Assembly (NCBI RefSeq): GCF_000237925.1
Contig: NW_017385987.1
Location: forward strand, 2,418,001 to 2,482,000
DNA length: 64,000 bases
DNA from: Schistosoma mansoni
Taxonomy: Eukaryota > Platyhelminthes > Trematoda > Strigeidida > Schistosomatidae
Direction: 5' to 3'
Shown: piece by piece, positions 24,955 to 37,083 of the stretch
How the letters are laid out: each line of letters begins with the position of its first letter
How positions within the stretch are numbered: position 1 is the first letter of the stretch
The notes under the pieces: model-generated
Told to the model about the DNA's origin: nothing
Databases searched by the model: none
The model's input: the letters and a program-made list of their open reading frames with translations, nothing else
Translations under genes and position numbers: made by a program

Positions 24955-25040
24955 GTTCATGGATGTGAACTGTTAAGAAGTCCTAAACAGGAACAAAATG
25001 GTTATCTGGTAAGTCCTTACCTTTGATAGTCCTCCAAATG
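24955..25040 (+). mobile_element. Family B-like ribozyme fragment, very degenerate
   Basis: TTCATGGATGTGAACTG, then AAGAAGTCC, GGAACAAAATGG and a TCTGG segment follow the order of the family B ribozyme. No intact core. Confidence 0.4.
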
Positions 25041-28000
25041 ACGTCAATTTTTCTAAGGATATCCCATACTGACTACGTAACAATTGTTTAGTTGATAGTC
25101 TTTTACCGTCTAATGATGGTATTAAATCAATTAAACTTAATCGATAATTTACATGTTGATTATAACAGTTATCACTATGTGAACTAATAATGATTATGAT
25201 CAACGTTACAATTGTTTACATTTTCTACAGCATTATCAGTACAAAATCTCCATCAAGAAATCAATATGAGTATCAAAAAAAATCAATTCATTAACTGCTA
25301 GCTTATTTTTTGTGAATAAGAAGTTTCATTACACCTTATAACAATCTGATTTACTGTAAAAAAATTTGTATTCATATGATTCAATTATCAATGTTTTTTT
25401 CTTTTTCAAACTCTATTCTCCAGGTTATCAATAATCCAGTGATGTTTTTCGTATATAAAACATAAAAAAGTAATCTGATTGATTAGTTACAACACTATGA
25501 TGTATTCTTTCATAAATTAAATAAATTTATTGATTTATTTGAGATTACAGTTTTTTAATGATAGTGATATATTGATTATCAAAATGAGTGATCATTCATT
25601 GATTGATAATCAAAATCATTTATTATAATTCTAGTCATGCACTATGGTTACTAAATAAGTAGTAGATTCTAATATAAAGGAATTGTTACATTTAAATATT
25701 ATGCAATATAATCATTGTTTTCATCCTATGAGTTACATTGTTATCATGAAAATTATTGCTAATTGTTCCTGTTATCTTCTATTGTTAATTTATGTTGTGT
25801 ATCTAACTTATTAAACATTTCTATTAATGCTAATGTAATAAAAAAGGATTTTAAATAATCAGTACGATGAAGATCTTTTTTAGTTGAAATCTGTTGTTAA
25901 CGTTGTATGTAATCAACAAAAAAGTGCATAAATTATGCAAATTAGTTTTGTTTTGGGTCTGTTGAAAGTACTAAGCCAAAACACTGCTTACCATGGATGT
26001 TGCGATCATCATGACATATAAAAAATAGATGATATTACTTGTGAGGAACTACATCCTCTCCCAGAAATTCGAGCCTATGTCACGTGGAATTGTAATCGAT
26101 GTTAACAAGTGGTAGCAGACGTTTTGCTGGATGTCGAATCGGGTTACTCTGACTGACGTTAATGTTACAACAACAATGATAATTTTGTAAATAACGGTTA
26201 TTAATTAGCTTTTATGGATTACTAGATTAATAAACTACGATATCTACAGCAGTGGAGGTGAATGCGAATTCGCAAACTAATACACTTGACTCTTTTCAAA
26301 TTTGTGAAATCAATACACCCAAGTCACGATACTTAGGAACCAAATGTTGGTTGATATGTTTATGAAATTATTTATTTTAACGGTAAACGGTAATTAAATT
26401 TAGTCCAAAGAGTCTTTGAAACCGAGTCATAAACAACATGCACAGGAACGCAGCAATAACTTGATTCCAGGATTAATTTCAGTACAAAAGCTTATAAGTT
26501 CACCATCAGCTTGTCGAAGAAATATACTCAAAAATGATTTAATTACATGTTAGTCAACTTTTGGAGTTAATTTTTATAGTTTCCATCAAAACCTTAAAGT
26601 ACTGAGTAGACTTTTCTTTTTAGTGTAGGACCGTTAAACAATAACCTCTGACTCCTAAATCTGTATGTAGGAATAATTGAATAGTCCCTATGGCTTTTTA
26701 CGATGGTTTTCAAGTTGATATCGTTTCGAGATAAAAATTACCACTGAAATATCCCACGCTTTATAAACCATATAACTTGCTTCATCGCCATACAATGAAG
26801 TTGGGTATTATAATTCTTTAATGTTAACGTCATATCTCTATTATATGATCGCATTTACAAGAATTCCGTAGCACTGAAGCGAAATATAAGACTGTACACC
26901 AACATTCGAAAACAAGGTAGTTTCAATAATTCCTATATAACTTAAATGATTTACAGTCTTTCATTTCATTAATAATCTCTGAATCAATTTGATCTGTTTA
27001 GGAAGTTTGTAGTCATTTTTAATTAGTGATTTTTATCTGTCTAGCTTACTGAAAACTTCATCGATTGCAGACGTGTACAGTGAAATCATAAAAATGGAAA
27101 AAAATTGACTCATGACTATAGCTGCATTTGTGAAAAATAAAGTATTTTATTATTGTTCGGTCGATTATTTGTTTGTATTTCAAAATTAGGTTTAACAGAC
27201 TTAAAAAAGTACACAAAGGTCTTTTATATTTTATAAGATTGCTCATGACAAGTTTTCCTATCGAACGTTCAATTTTTCATCTTTTATCAGTTCAGCACAT
27301 TTATTTTACAATGTTTATGTTACTAGTATGTCTATGAGTTGTTTGCACTATATCTATATTAGCAATGTTATGTGTTACCAGGATTTCTTGACTGTTTAGT
27401 GAATCCGATCACTGGTCATCAGGTAGTATATGAAGTTATGTTGTTTAGTTACCAACATTGATAAAATCCAACTTATCAAATTTGTAATTTGATCACTAAG
27501 CTGAGTAATCTCAGGAGTTAGGTAGTTATGAAGAAGTGACAAAAAGTCAACAATGTTATTGCTATTAGCTTTCTGATGATGAATGTATTATTATAAATTT
27601 TATTTGGCAATTTATGCCGTACATATATTAATGTCCGATATTAATCAATTGCTCAAATCGAACCTTTATACATACACTTATGTATTTGCTTACTTCAGAT
27701 ATTCAGCATATATTTGTAAGAATAATATGGTTATTTTGGTTAAGTTATTAAAAACTATTGCTTAGATGTTTTGCATGATTAACATTTTCCTAAGCTGCCT
27801 TAGCCATTTCAACCAGTGTATTCGGTGGGGATCGAACAGTAATAGAAAAGGCTAAACAAACATGACACTAGTCACAACTCAGTGATTAATTATTCGTAGT
27901 TAATATACCGGAATAAAATGTATTAGAGAGCTAACATTCAGTTGAATGGTTGAGAAAGTCACAAATTTCCTTTAGGTCATGTTAGGTACTGACGGTAATG

Positions 28001-28644
28001 TCTGATTTAAGCTCATCTGATGTTTCTGCTCTTCATGATTATTTCTAGAAAGACAATGAAAACTACACTATTAAGTCATTCAGCTAGTAGAAAATGCTTT
28101 TAACAAAGTGATACTCATAGTTTGTAAGTCTTCTCTGTGTTCCCAAAAACATAATCATAAAACAATACATCACACGAATAAGACACAGATTATAACATTA
28201 CCATTTTAAAAATGTTTCAAAAGATAATCAATAGTTTTTTATTTGGGCCCTGAGGGAACCTAAGTAAACCATTGAATTACACTTCTGATTTGGATAAATA
28301 CTCGTTATCTTTTTAACTGAGTATAAAACAAAATGTTAATCAGAGATGAAGCCGAAATTTAAAATCATTTAACAATCATGTGAATTAACAAAGATTATAC
28401 CATTATGTTTACTATATATAAAAATCAAAACAGTGTATAAAATACAGTCTTTATGAAATAAATAATTGAAAACAACAAACCATTGAGCGACTATTTCATA
28501 CTCATTCAACGATACCATGAACACAATGAATTCGAAGCAAATTTCTTAGTGTAGTTACTTACATTGGTTTTGTTTATCTATACAGGATGTAGAATAATAA
28601 TGTATACAATGTTAAACTGATATTGTTTTTTATTTAATTAATAT
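25041..28644. other. Intronic, nothing certain
   Basis: TGGTAGCAGA at 26110-26119 equals the first ten bases of an initiator-tRNA primer binding site, but no LTR was identified beside it. Confidence 0.5.
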
Positions 28645-28846
28645 GTTGACATAAACTCGACACAAACTGAGCTTAAATTTAAATTGAAGAAACAATATTA
28701 AGAAATAAGTAAACTAGTTGTTTTGAACTATATATTGGTTAGTTTTCAATATTCAATCTACAAGTGTTTGTTTAATATGATATTGGAACATTTAAAACAC
28801 ACATATAATAACAATATGAGGGGATTTTCTGTAGAGATTTTTAGAA

Positions 28847-29173
28847 ATTTTTATATATAGTTGAAATCATGAGTCAATTGAAGCTAGACCACTGTGGAAA
28901 ACCTGGAAGCACTAAGCTCAGTTTGTGTCGAGTTTATGTCAACNNNNNNNNNNNNNNNNNNNNNNNNNNNNNNNNNNNNNNNNNNNNNNNNNNNNNNNNN
29001 NNNNNNNNNNNNNNNNNNNNNNNNNNNNNNNNNNNNNNNNNNNNNNNNNNNNNNNNNNNNNNNNNNNNNNNNNNNNNNNNNNNNNNNNNNNNNNNNNNNN
29101 NNNNNNNNNNNNNNNNNNNNNNNNNNNNNNNNNNNNNNNNNNNTGACTCATGATTTCAACTATATATAAAAAT
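28847..29173. mobile_element. Family B SINE fold-back interrupted by an assembly gap
   Basis: The left part (28847-28912) is the antisense tail and start of the ribozyme arm; the right part (29144-29173) is the sense tail. 28847-28876 and 29144-29173 are exact inverse complements (30 of 30). The 200 N between them hide the ribozyme part. Confidence 0.75.
28944..29143. other. Assembly gap, 200 N
   Basis: Exactly 200 N, the same length as the gap at 56104, so the size is a placeholder. It lies inside an inverted repeat. Confidence 0.97.
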
Positions 29174-29435
29174 AACAATGTGAATGTAAAAACAATTTTC
29201 AGTATGAATTATCAATATAAGAAGAATATCTGATAAAACAAAAATAATGATAAACTTCACTTTAGTTTACATTTTTAAACCTTAACTGACCCAATGTATC
29301 AATTGTAGGTTTTTAATTTCCTAAAGTTTCGGAAGTAATTATTGACTAATATCAGCATTTCATTAAAATGAAATAATAAAACTTTCAGAATTGATGAGAA
29401 AATTATGAAACATCAAACAAATTTGATAAGTCTTG

Positions 29436-29740
29436 GTGATTGAACGCTATATTCCGATCCTAAGCTAGTCTCGTAAACCCCAAGCTAGAACTACACAGCG
29501 ACTTGAACACGAGAGAAAAGGCGCAAAATATACGGGAAGCACTTTACTCTAAAGGTTCATTTATGTACAGAAAATATAGGGTTTCTATAGTATTTTAGAA
29601 GTCCTTGGGTTTTTCCTGAAAACTCTAGAATACTACTAAACATAGCAGCAGTGTAGTAATCAGCCAATCAGAACCTCTCCAATTGACTCTTCATTTACGC
29701 GATATTTCTAGCAAAACTTCTAATCAAACGCTGATTGGAT
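29436..29740 (+). repeat. LTR-like repeat, second copy of the 32.4-kb repeat
   Basis: Same orientation and order of motifs as 32389-32697: TGAACGCTATATTC, AAGCTAGTC, AGAGAAAAGGCGCAAA, GGGAAGC, CAGCCAATCAGAA, CTAATCAAACGCTG. Diverged from that copy and about 2.65 kb away from it. Confidence 0.55.
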
Positions 29741-30084
29741 AAAATGCTTCCTAATATTTACTGAGCTTGTCATGTCTATTGCGAGAAATTTTCAGGATCA
29801 TCCCAACAAAATTATCAAAAATATTACTAATAACCTGTTAATAATACTAGCCAATAATTATGCATGTTAAACAACGTAGACAAATACAACTCTTATTAAG
29901 TATGATGTAAAGATTTCCCATAAAAACTACATGACCAATACATTTCATTGAAAAGAATAGAAGTATACAAAAATGCTTAGGTAATTTTACCTTTTGATTA
30001 CTAAAATCATATGTATACAATTAATCAATTTCTAGCTTGTCTAAAAAATGTGGAACAAATAACAATACTAAACAAATAGTTCAA

Positions 30085-30400
30085 GAAGGGGTTTTGTGGA
30101 GATTTCAGTATTTTCATAGTTGAAATCATGAGTCAATTGAAGCTAGACCACCAATTAACTGATAGAGTTCTAGTGAGAAGCAGTAACCAGTGGAGTTCAA
30201 CCACGTCTGTTGAGAGATAACAACTCACTAAAGACAATTGGTGAACGGTTGCTCAAACTTCATGGATTGGTTGAAGTTAGACATTAACACCGTTGGATGC
30301 CGGCCATCCCAGTCGTCTAGAGGTTAAGTGCTCTAGCGCGAGACTAGTAGGTCATGGGTTCGAATCTCTCGAGGCGGGATCGTGAAGTCATGTGAAGTCA
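30085..30400. mobile_element. Family B SINE fold-back: antisense tail joined to sense 5' unit
   Basis: 30085-30152 is the antisense tail. From about 30160 the plus strand carries the 5' unit (GTTCTAGTGAGAAGC onward) and the tRNA-like head, ending at GGCGGGATCGTG with no ribozyme after it. Confidence 0.78.
30313..30368 (+). promoter_or_regulatory. Internal RNA polymerase III-type boxes of a family B SINE
   Basis: A-box-like TCGTCTAGAGG (30313-30323) and B box GGTTCGAATCTC (30357-30368), 33 bases apart, in the order and spacing of a tRNA gene. The sequence between does not fold as a tRNA, so this is a tRNA-derived SINE head. Confidence 0.6.
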
Positions 30401-32199
30401 TGGATAATTTTTTTAAAAAATTACTTTTGATTTTACAATATTTACCATTCGATACAATCATGTTTTTTCTTCCTAAATCTGTAAAATAATTATAGTTCGA
30501 ATATTTTGATGAGATAGTCTCAATTTAGAACTGGTCAGATGTCTATCTAACTAGACAGTCTTAAATACATTTTAGTTAAAACAAAAAACGAGCTTATCGG
30601 AAGAATCTCCATACACAAATCAGTTTATATATCTATATTGAATGTAAGAGGAACAATCAATGGAAAACTGTAATGTCACTCAAACAGTTTTTTTTCAAAA
30701 CAAAAATAATATTATCATTAATCAATAAAATAATAATAATAATAAAAGAAGAAAACAAAACACACTCATTTTCATTATTGTCATGTATTGTTATCATGAT
30801 AATTAATAAATGTAAAAAGTACTATATATATACAGTATTGGATACATATACATAAATGATGATAGCATGTGTAAACTCATTTATATATCTAACTGAATGA
30901 CTCATTTAAATCAGACACCAAAGGAGTTATTCTAAGTTGCTATTTGAAAACAAAAATGTCCATATTGAACATTAAAAGTTACTAGGAAAGATAAATTAAA
31001 TTTTTAAAAAAAAAGGAAATCATAAAACTAGGCAATTTAAACTAAGATTTAATGTTATTATAATAAATAGGTATACTTAAATAACCGAAAATTTTTTTTC
31101 CTTTTTTTTTTAGAAAAAAATTATTTTTTAATGTAAAATAGTCTTCAATTGTTTGTTGTCTGATTTCTCTCTTTTTGAAATACAATGAAATACATTGACA
31201 TTTATTTCGCACTTATAGTCTTACTTAGTGATTAATATTTTTTTGGCCATAAAGAAAGTAGTTGGTATGTAGAAAGAAGACATTTATACTTGATAAAATT
31301 ACGACAGTTGGTTAGTTTACTAAGAACAAGACGATTTGTTTTTTGTTTTTTTTTTGACACGAAATAATTCTAGTCGCATAGATGATTAGATAAGTTGTGG
31401 TTATTTCACACATTTTACATCTTAGTACCTACAAGTAGTAATGCTACTACATATATATATTCATGGATTTGTATGCTTGTATCCACATATATCATATACA
31501 AATTTATAATGAATTAATCGATCACTGGAATATAATTCAATATTTAACTGTAGTTGGTTATGTAAGGTGTGTTGCAAAGAAAATCAAGGACATATACCTA
31601 GATACCATAGTTCAGTACAATTTGATGAAAATTGTAGATAATAGATGAGAAATCATAAGATCAAATCAAACTTTTTTCTTGTTAACAAATAAAATAATTC
31701 GAAATATTAACTGTTCTTCATGCAATATACTTCAATAAGTTGTTGGTTACTAAAGTTGTTATTTGAAACTAAGATCATTTGAAAGAGATATTAGAAACAA
31801 GAAATTGACAAATAAATGTTATAATAAAGACGACTAAGTTTCAAAACTAGTCTATTATTATTATTGTCATTCTTGCTATTATTATTACTATTTAATTAGT
31901 GGGTTGAAAAGCAATGGTTTGCATTGGTTCGTCTTAGACAACTCGTGATGTATTATAATAACCGTCTGTATAATTAGCTACATGAATAAGTTATTCTTCT
32001 AGTCTAATTCTTACATACTAGTTATAAGCAATAATAAAACTGTAATTAATCAATCTGCAGGTCGTTAGAACTCTATGAAAGAATATGTTCGCTACAAAGC
32101 TAATTTTCCCTAAGTAAATTGGAAATTATTTATCTATATATAAATAATGATGTAAGTCATATTTCTCAGTTTAAATGACGAACTAATATTATTTGAACT
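30401..32199. other. Intronic, AT-rich with A and T homopolymers
   Basis: Long A and T runs around 31.0-31.35 kb; no gene seen. Confidence 0.6.
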
Positions 32200-32870
32200 A
32201 CTATTTAAAACTTGAAAGCTCTGCGAAACCGTGTCTTCCTAGTATGAGACTCTTCAGAAATCAGTACTCACTATCTCACATCTGAGAACTAAAGCTAGAA
32301 CCTTCAATCTTACGCGCGGACGCTTTACCTCTAGACCAATGAATGGGCATTCAACGGTGTTAATGTATATGTTACGTCTGGCCGATTGTGAACGCTATAT
32401 TTGCTTCCCTAAGCTAGTCCCGTATCCCCGAGCTAGAATTATACAGCAACTTGAAGACCAGAGAAAAGGCACAAAGTATGAGGGAAGCGCTTTACTACAG
32501 GATTCATTCATGTACAGAAAGTACAGGGGTTTTATAGTAATTAAGAGACCTTGAGTTTCCATAGTAGCAGTGTGTTAAACAGCCAATCAGGATTCTCGTT
32601 ATTTTAGTAGCATAGCTTCTAATTAATCGCTGGTTGGTTGGGTCTCTTTATGAGCCTCTGGAGGCTCTGATAGAGTTTACTGTAAGCCGACTTAACAGTA
32701 TAGTTTCAATTACTCACTATATTGAGCAACTTTCATTAACTGTCTGTGGTGGATAGCTGTCTCACATGAATTGTACTTCACCGATTATCGCTTTTCATTA
32801 AAACTCTAAGAGTTACATCTTGAAGCTGGTCACCAGTGACCACATGATTATCATTAGCCTACATAAGATA
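32200..32870 (-). mobile_element. Family B SINE, long form, split by a nested repeat
   Basis: 32200-32388 holds the ribozyme remnant, tRNA-like head and the beginning of the 5' unit (antisense). The rest of the 5' unit resumes at about 32698-32870 (AACTCTAAGAGTT, AAGCTGGTCACCAGTGACC). The intervening 309 bases are a different repeat. Confidence 0.7.
32389..32697 (+). repeat. LTR-like repeat, nested copy
   Basis: Starts TGTGAACGCTATAT and ends near ACTTAACA (TG...CA). It shares GAAAAGGC, GGGAAGCGCTTTACT, TTCATTCATGTACAGAAA and CAGCCAATCAG with 29436-29740. It interrupts a family B SINE. Terminal TG/CA suggests an LTR, but I see no primer site, polypurine tract or clean target duplication. Confidence 0.5.
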
Positions 32871-34059
32871 CTGAATTTCTTATGTTATCAACTCTCGATT
32901 ATATATATTTAACTGAATGATTTCTGTTCATATTTATGGTTAAACGTTAATAGCAGTTACCTAAAGCAATATAATATAAATAAAGGGCACCAGCTAAAAA
33001 GAAATTTCCAATCTGATGGACGTTCTAGATACTCAAATGAGAACTACAAATGTCAAGTCATGTTAGAATTATGAAAAACGCTATTACTGTGAGTTTATTA
33101 ACTAGGACAAAAATCTACCTAGTATTCCTTTTTAAGTTGACGTTTAGTTTCAGATAGAAACTTTTTTAATGTAAATTACTTAGTAATCATTAAGAAACTA
33201 TTAGATGTAAATATTTCATATGGTTAATTGCATTAACACCTTAATAGATGGATGACAATGGAATTTAATAAATTCTTTCTATTGCTTTTTTTGGTATTAC
33301 ATCGAAATAAACTATAATCAAAATTCTAAACCCCAACTCTCAACTGCATGAGTCTATTCAAAGAATAGTTTATTCTGGCGTTGGTATCATAAGCAGATTA
33401 ATACCTAAGGGGATTACGAATGATGATAATCTGTTTTAACTGTAACTTGATTTTTAACATTTTTCGAACTGTGTACTGAACTTATAAATTATAATGTATA
33501 CATGTGTACAAGTATTCAGTTCATAAGCACATGATAATTTTATCTTGATTAAAGAAATACCCAAACATTCATAGTCTTTAAGTCATTTTTCTTACATTTT
33601 AATGACAATACACGTTAGTGTATGTTTTACCCTACATTTTCATTCATTTTAAAATGTTTCGTTATCACTGAAGACCAACGTGTATTGCAGGAAATACTGC
33701 TAACTAAAATAAAAGTTGTAAATACTGATCTCCAGCAATGGGAAAAAAGGAGGTTAAACTACTGACAAAAAAACAACAGGCATTATAAAATATTTACTAC
33801 GTCTTTCCTACAGTGTTATTATGAAAATTAAGATGACAAGTGACAAACATTATTTCATTTTACATGGATAATCTAGTTATTTGTTATCAACGGACAAAAG
33901 ACTTTGTTTATGGATTCCTCACACACTATTGAATAGGATTCTTGATTTATAGGTTGATTATGTAAATTAATGATCTACTAAATTATAAATCATTATTTGT
34001 TGATAAATGAATATTTCGCACAAAAACTCTCACTACCTAGGCCATCGGTGTAGGAGTGG
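32871..34059. other. Intronic, no feature seen
   Basis: No coding signal or repeat recognised. Confidence 0.6.
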
Positions 34060-34270
34060 GTTTTGAGCTGCACTTTGAGCTGAACCCTTTCAAATAGTCT
34101 AGAGGTTAAATGTTTGCACATGAGACCGAACGTCCTGGGCTAGAGCTCCAAATGTGGAATCGTATGTGCGCACTGCTGAGGAGTTCCATACTAGGACGAA
34201 ACGGCCATACAGTGCTTTTAGGCTTTCAATGGTGGCCTAGCTTAGATCGACTCATGAATCCAAGCCTTAA
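34060..34270 (+). mobile_element. Family B ribozyme SINE
   Basis: A-box-like TAGTCTAGAGG near 34096, a decayed B box (GGGCTAGAGCTCC), the ribozyme, the tail (CAATGGTGGCCTAGCTTAG) and the GACTCATGAATCCAA end, in order on the plus strand. Confidence 0.8.
34170..34215 (+). ncRNA. Hammerhead ribozyme, family B, with an ATA cleavage triplet
   Basis: GCACTG / CTGAGGA (34176-34182) / stem II / GAAA (34198-34201) / ATA / CAGTGC. Stem I is perfect. The usual GTC triplet is ATA here, which still fits the NUH rule. Stem II has one mismatch. Confidence 0.65.
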
Positions 34271-34495
34271 AATTATCAATCTCCTTTCGCTTTCGTATTT
34301 TAACATGTTCTCAACATCCGTCTCTTGATTCTTACATAACCACTATAGTACTGATGTCTAGTCAAAATATTTTGTTAGTGCTACCTATTATAATCATCTT
34401 CCGTACAACTACTCAATATTACTTTGTGATCACTGGAACATTACACAATGTTTAGGAAACGCAGCTATTTGATGAGTATCATTTCCCTGAAATCA

Positions 34496-34498
<3 letters not shown>

Positions 34499-34550
<52 letters not shown>
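34499..34550. repeat. (AT)n microsatellite
   Basis: 26 AT units, the longest in the window. Confidence 0.97.
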
Positions 34551-34552
<2 letters not shown>

Positions 34553-35898
34553 CATGCGGTTATTGAATGTTAGAGTTAGAGTTGCGCTTTATATATATGG
34601 CCATGATGAAAAACCAATTGAAAAAGTTTAGATTATGTTCAACGACTGGAAACTTATTCAAAGTATGTTCGCTGTCATTTACGAAAAACCTCAGAAAAGG
34701 ATGGGTACTACAACTCTATCAGTTAACGACTTACTAACAACACTACTGAAAGTAAAGAATTATCAATGAAAAAAATCCTCAATACATGTTGGAACCGGAG
34801 GACATAGTGATACAAAACTAAAACTCTTCATTTCATTGGCGCCAACATTTACAACACAGTAGTCATCATTAATTAAGGTCCGACCTCTTACAAAACTAAA
34901 TAAAAAGGAAAACAGCAATGTTAATTAGGGTTGCACCAAAAATATTTGTATTGACCATTACATATATACACAAAATCGCATTCCACTCGCTTATATTTGT
35001 ATGTAAACAAATCAAGTCAGCAGGTGTCTGTTTTTATATGTAAGTGTGTACATGATTGATAAACAGACAGGGATAGAGACAAGAGACCAATGTGGTTATG
35101 AGAAATGTCACATATTAAGCGTAAATAAAATACTTTCGGCTCTTTTCGATTAAAATTATGAAAATTAAAAAATTGTTTTCTTGTATATGCTTTATGTATA
35201 TAGATAAGAAAACATCAGCGGAGGAAAACGGAGATTTATGACAGCTGTTATTAAACCTCAATCCTACTGTTATAGTGATAGGCATAATTTTCTTTTAATT
35301 ATATCTCATTCATTGATATTGGCGCATCAAAACTTCCGTCACATGCTGCTATCTGAAAAGAGAAGTAAACGCTTTTAAAGATAACTGGAATGCATTGAAG
35401 TACCCTTTGATCTGTTCAGTGATATATATATATATGGTGAGATGAATGTACATCCAACCATCCATTCCCAAATATAAAGAAATGCGCGTCCCGGATTATA
35501 CTACTAGACACCGACCATATCTGCTTTAGAATTATAATCGCTTCTTTAAATAAGCTTAAATGTGGTCGAATGAGGCGCACAATATCTGCACAATGCTAAT
35601 TCACAGTTTAATAAACCATAATCTGAACTTTGGTAAATTCGAGAACAAAAAGTATTATGGTAAACAACTATTTTCGACAGTTTGCGTTTCAGGTTATACA
35701 GTTTTAAACCTATAATTATTGCATTCCATTCAATAAAATATATATGCATACGTCTAAATTGTAATAAATCCATAAAATAGTGAATTTCACGTCGACTTAG
35801 TCTTGAATACTAAACAACTATTAAAAAAACGCATCACAGAAAAAATTAAAAGATCTAACAGGAAGGGAATAGAAAATTCTATGCTTTTAAGTAATGGA
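34551..35898. other. Intronic, no feature seen
   Basis: A minus frame at 35546-35773 is short and unrecognised. Confidence 0.55.
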
Positions 35899-36360
35899 TT
35901 CACTTAGTATTACTTGTTTGGATCTTCACATTGATGTTTAGGACTGCAACTAGTCAGTCTCTTATTAACCATATGTGCATTCTGTGCGTATTGCCTCGAC
36001 ATAGCCTAAATTCACAAGCATGGTAAGCAAAGATGGATAGTGGCTAGCAGTGGAATCCAGGACACGCGTCTCGTCCTGTTTGGGACTTGTCAGAGGAGAT
36101 TTAAATGCATGATTTCATTGTCGATTAGGTTCACATCAAATCTGTAGTAATGATGAGTAAATTTAAACTTCACCCCATCGAACGAGCAAGTTGCTATCAG
36201 GACTCAGTAACTAAGTGCGTTTGAAGCGAAAGGTACTGGGTTCGAGTCCCAGAGTGAACATCAATTCTGAGATGCAGGTACATCAAGCTGACGAGTCCCA
36301 AACGGGACGAAACGCGCATCCTGCATTCCACTACTAGCCACTATCCATCTTTGCTTTTAA
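35899..36360. mobile_element. Family A SINE pair, left half of a large inverted repeat
   Basis: 35899-36093 is antisense tail and a ribozyme with two core changes (CTGACAA, GAGA). Then comes a sense tRNA-like head with B box GGTTCGAGTCC (36239-36249) and a second, sense ribozyme (36282-36326). It pairs with 37084-37605. Confidence 0.82.
36282..36326 (+). ncRNA. Hammerhead ribozyme, family A, core kept, stem I decayed
   Basis: CTGACGA (36288-36294), GTCCC/GGGAC stem II, GAAA (36309-36312) and cleavage triplet ATC (36318-36320). Stem I has two mismatches in six. Confidence 0.6.
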
Positions 36361-37083
36361 GTAATGGGTTTAATAATTGGGTTATGATTGTTTGTAAAGA
36401 AATATTTAATTACAAAATAGGAATCTTTGTGTCGTAGTTATTGCGATAATTATAAATATTATTATCAGGAATATCATGTAAATTATAAAAAGTGAATTTT
36501 TAATTAAGAATAAGAAATGTTCTGGCAATTGCGTCATGTTTTGTGACGAACTTCTATATTTTCATCATAGTCGAAGTTGGTCACATATGATTCAATCTTG
36601 AGAGCGTACTGTTATGAAAGTCTGAACTGCCCAGTTCTACCTGATTCTTGACGGTTCGCAATCACATTTCAGTTCGTGATTTTCAAGTAGCATATAACAA
36701 AAAAAAATTAATAAATTCATATTTCTATCTGAAGCGAAAATTCACTTTCTTACTTTCAATAATGATACAGCTGGTTGCTTTACCTGATGATTAGTCAATT
36801 TTTTTAACTTTTGATTTCATCGATATTACTGAATATCTCCTTTATATGCTTATCGATAGCGTCTTACTTTTTGACTTCAGTAAGCTTCATAACAATTCAT
36901 TTCTAAGCCAGTATATAGTTAAATTTTATAAGAAAGGCAAAAAGACCATAAAGGATTTTTAAGATTCATCTAGTTTCCACAAATCGAACAACTCATTTGA
37001 TTAATGATAAATATATTTTTGTTATATCTCAATAAATAGAAAAAAGTATTTCTGACATGAAGTACTACTTAAACTTATGTTAA
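36361..37083. other. Spacer inside the large inverted repeat
   Basis: About 720 bases without repeat or coding signal between the two family A pairs. Confidence 0.55.

Noticed and set aside
28869-29178. Frames across the first N run
   Set aside because: Mostly N; no real coding sequence.
30310-30370. tRNA gene on the plus strand
   Set aside because: A and B boxes are present, but no cloverleaf with acceptor stem forms and the flanks are SINE DNA.
32200-32380. Hammerhead ribozyme
   Set aside because: Only scattered parts of the family B ribozyme remain (GAAACC-like and CTGAAG-like), without a usable core.
34110-34328. 72-codon plus frame
   Set aside because: Reads the tRNA-like head and ribozyme of a family B SINE.
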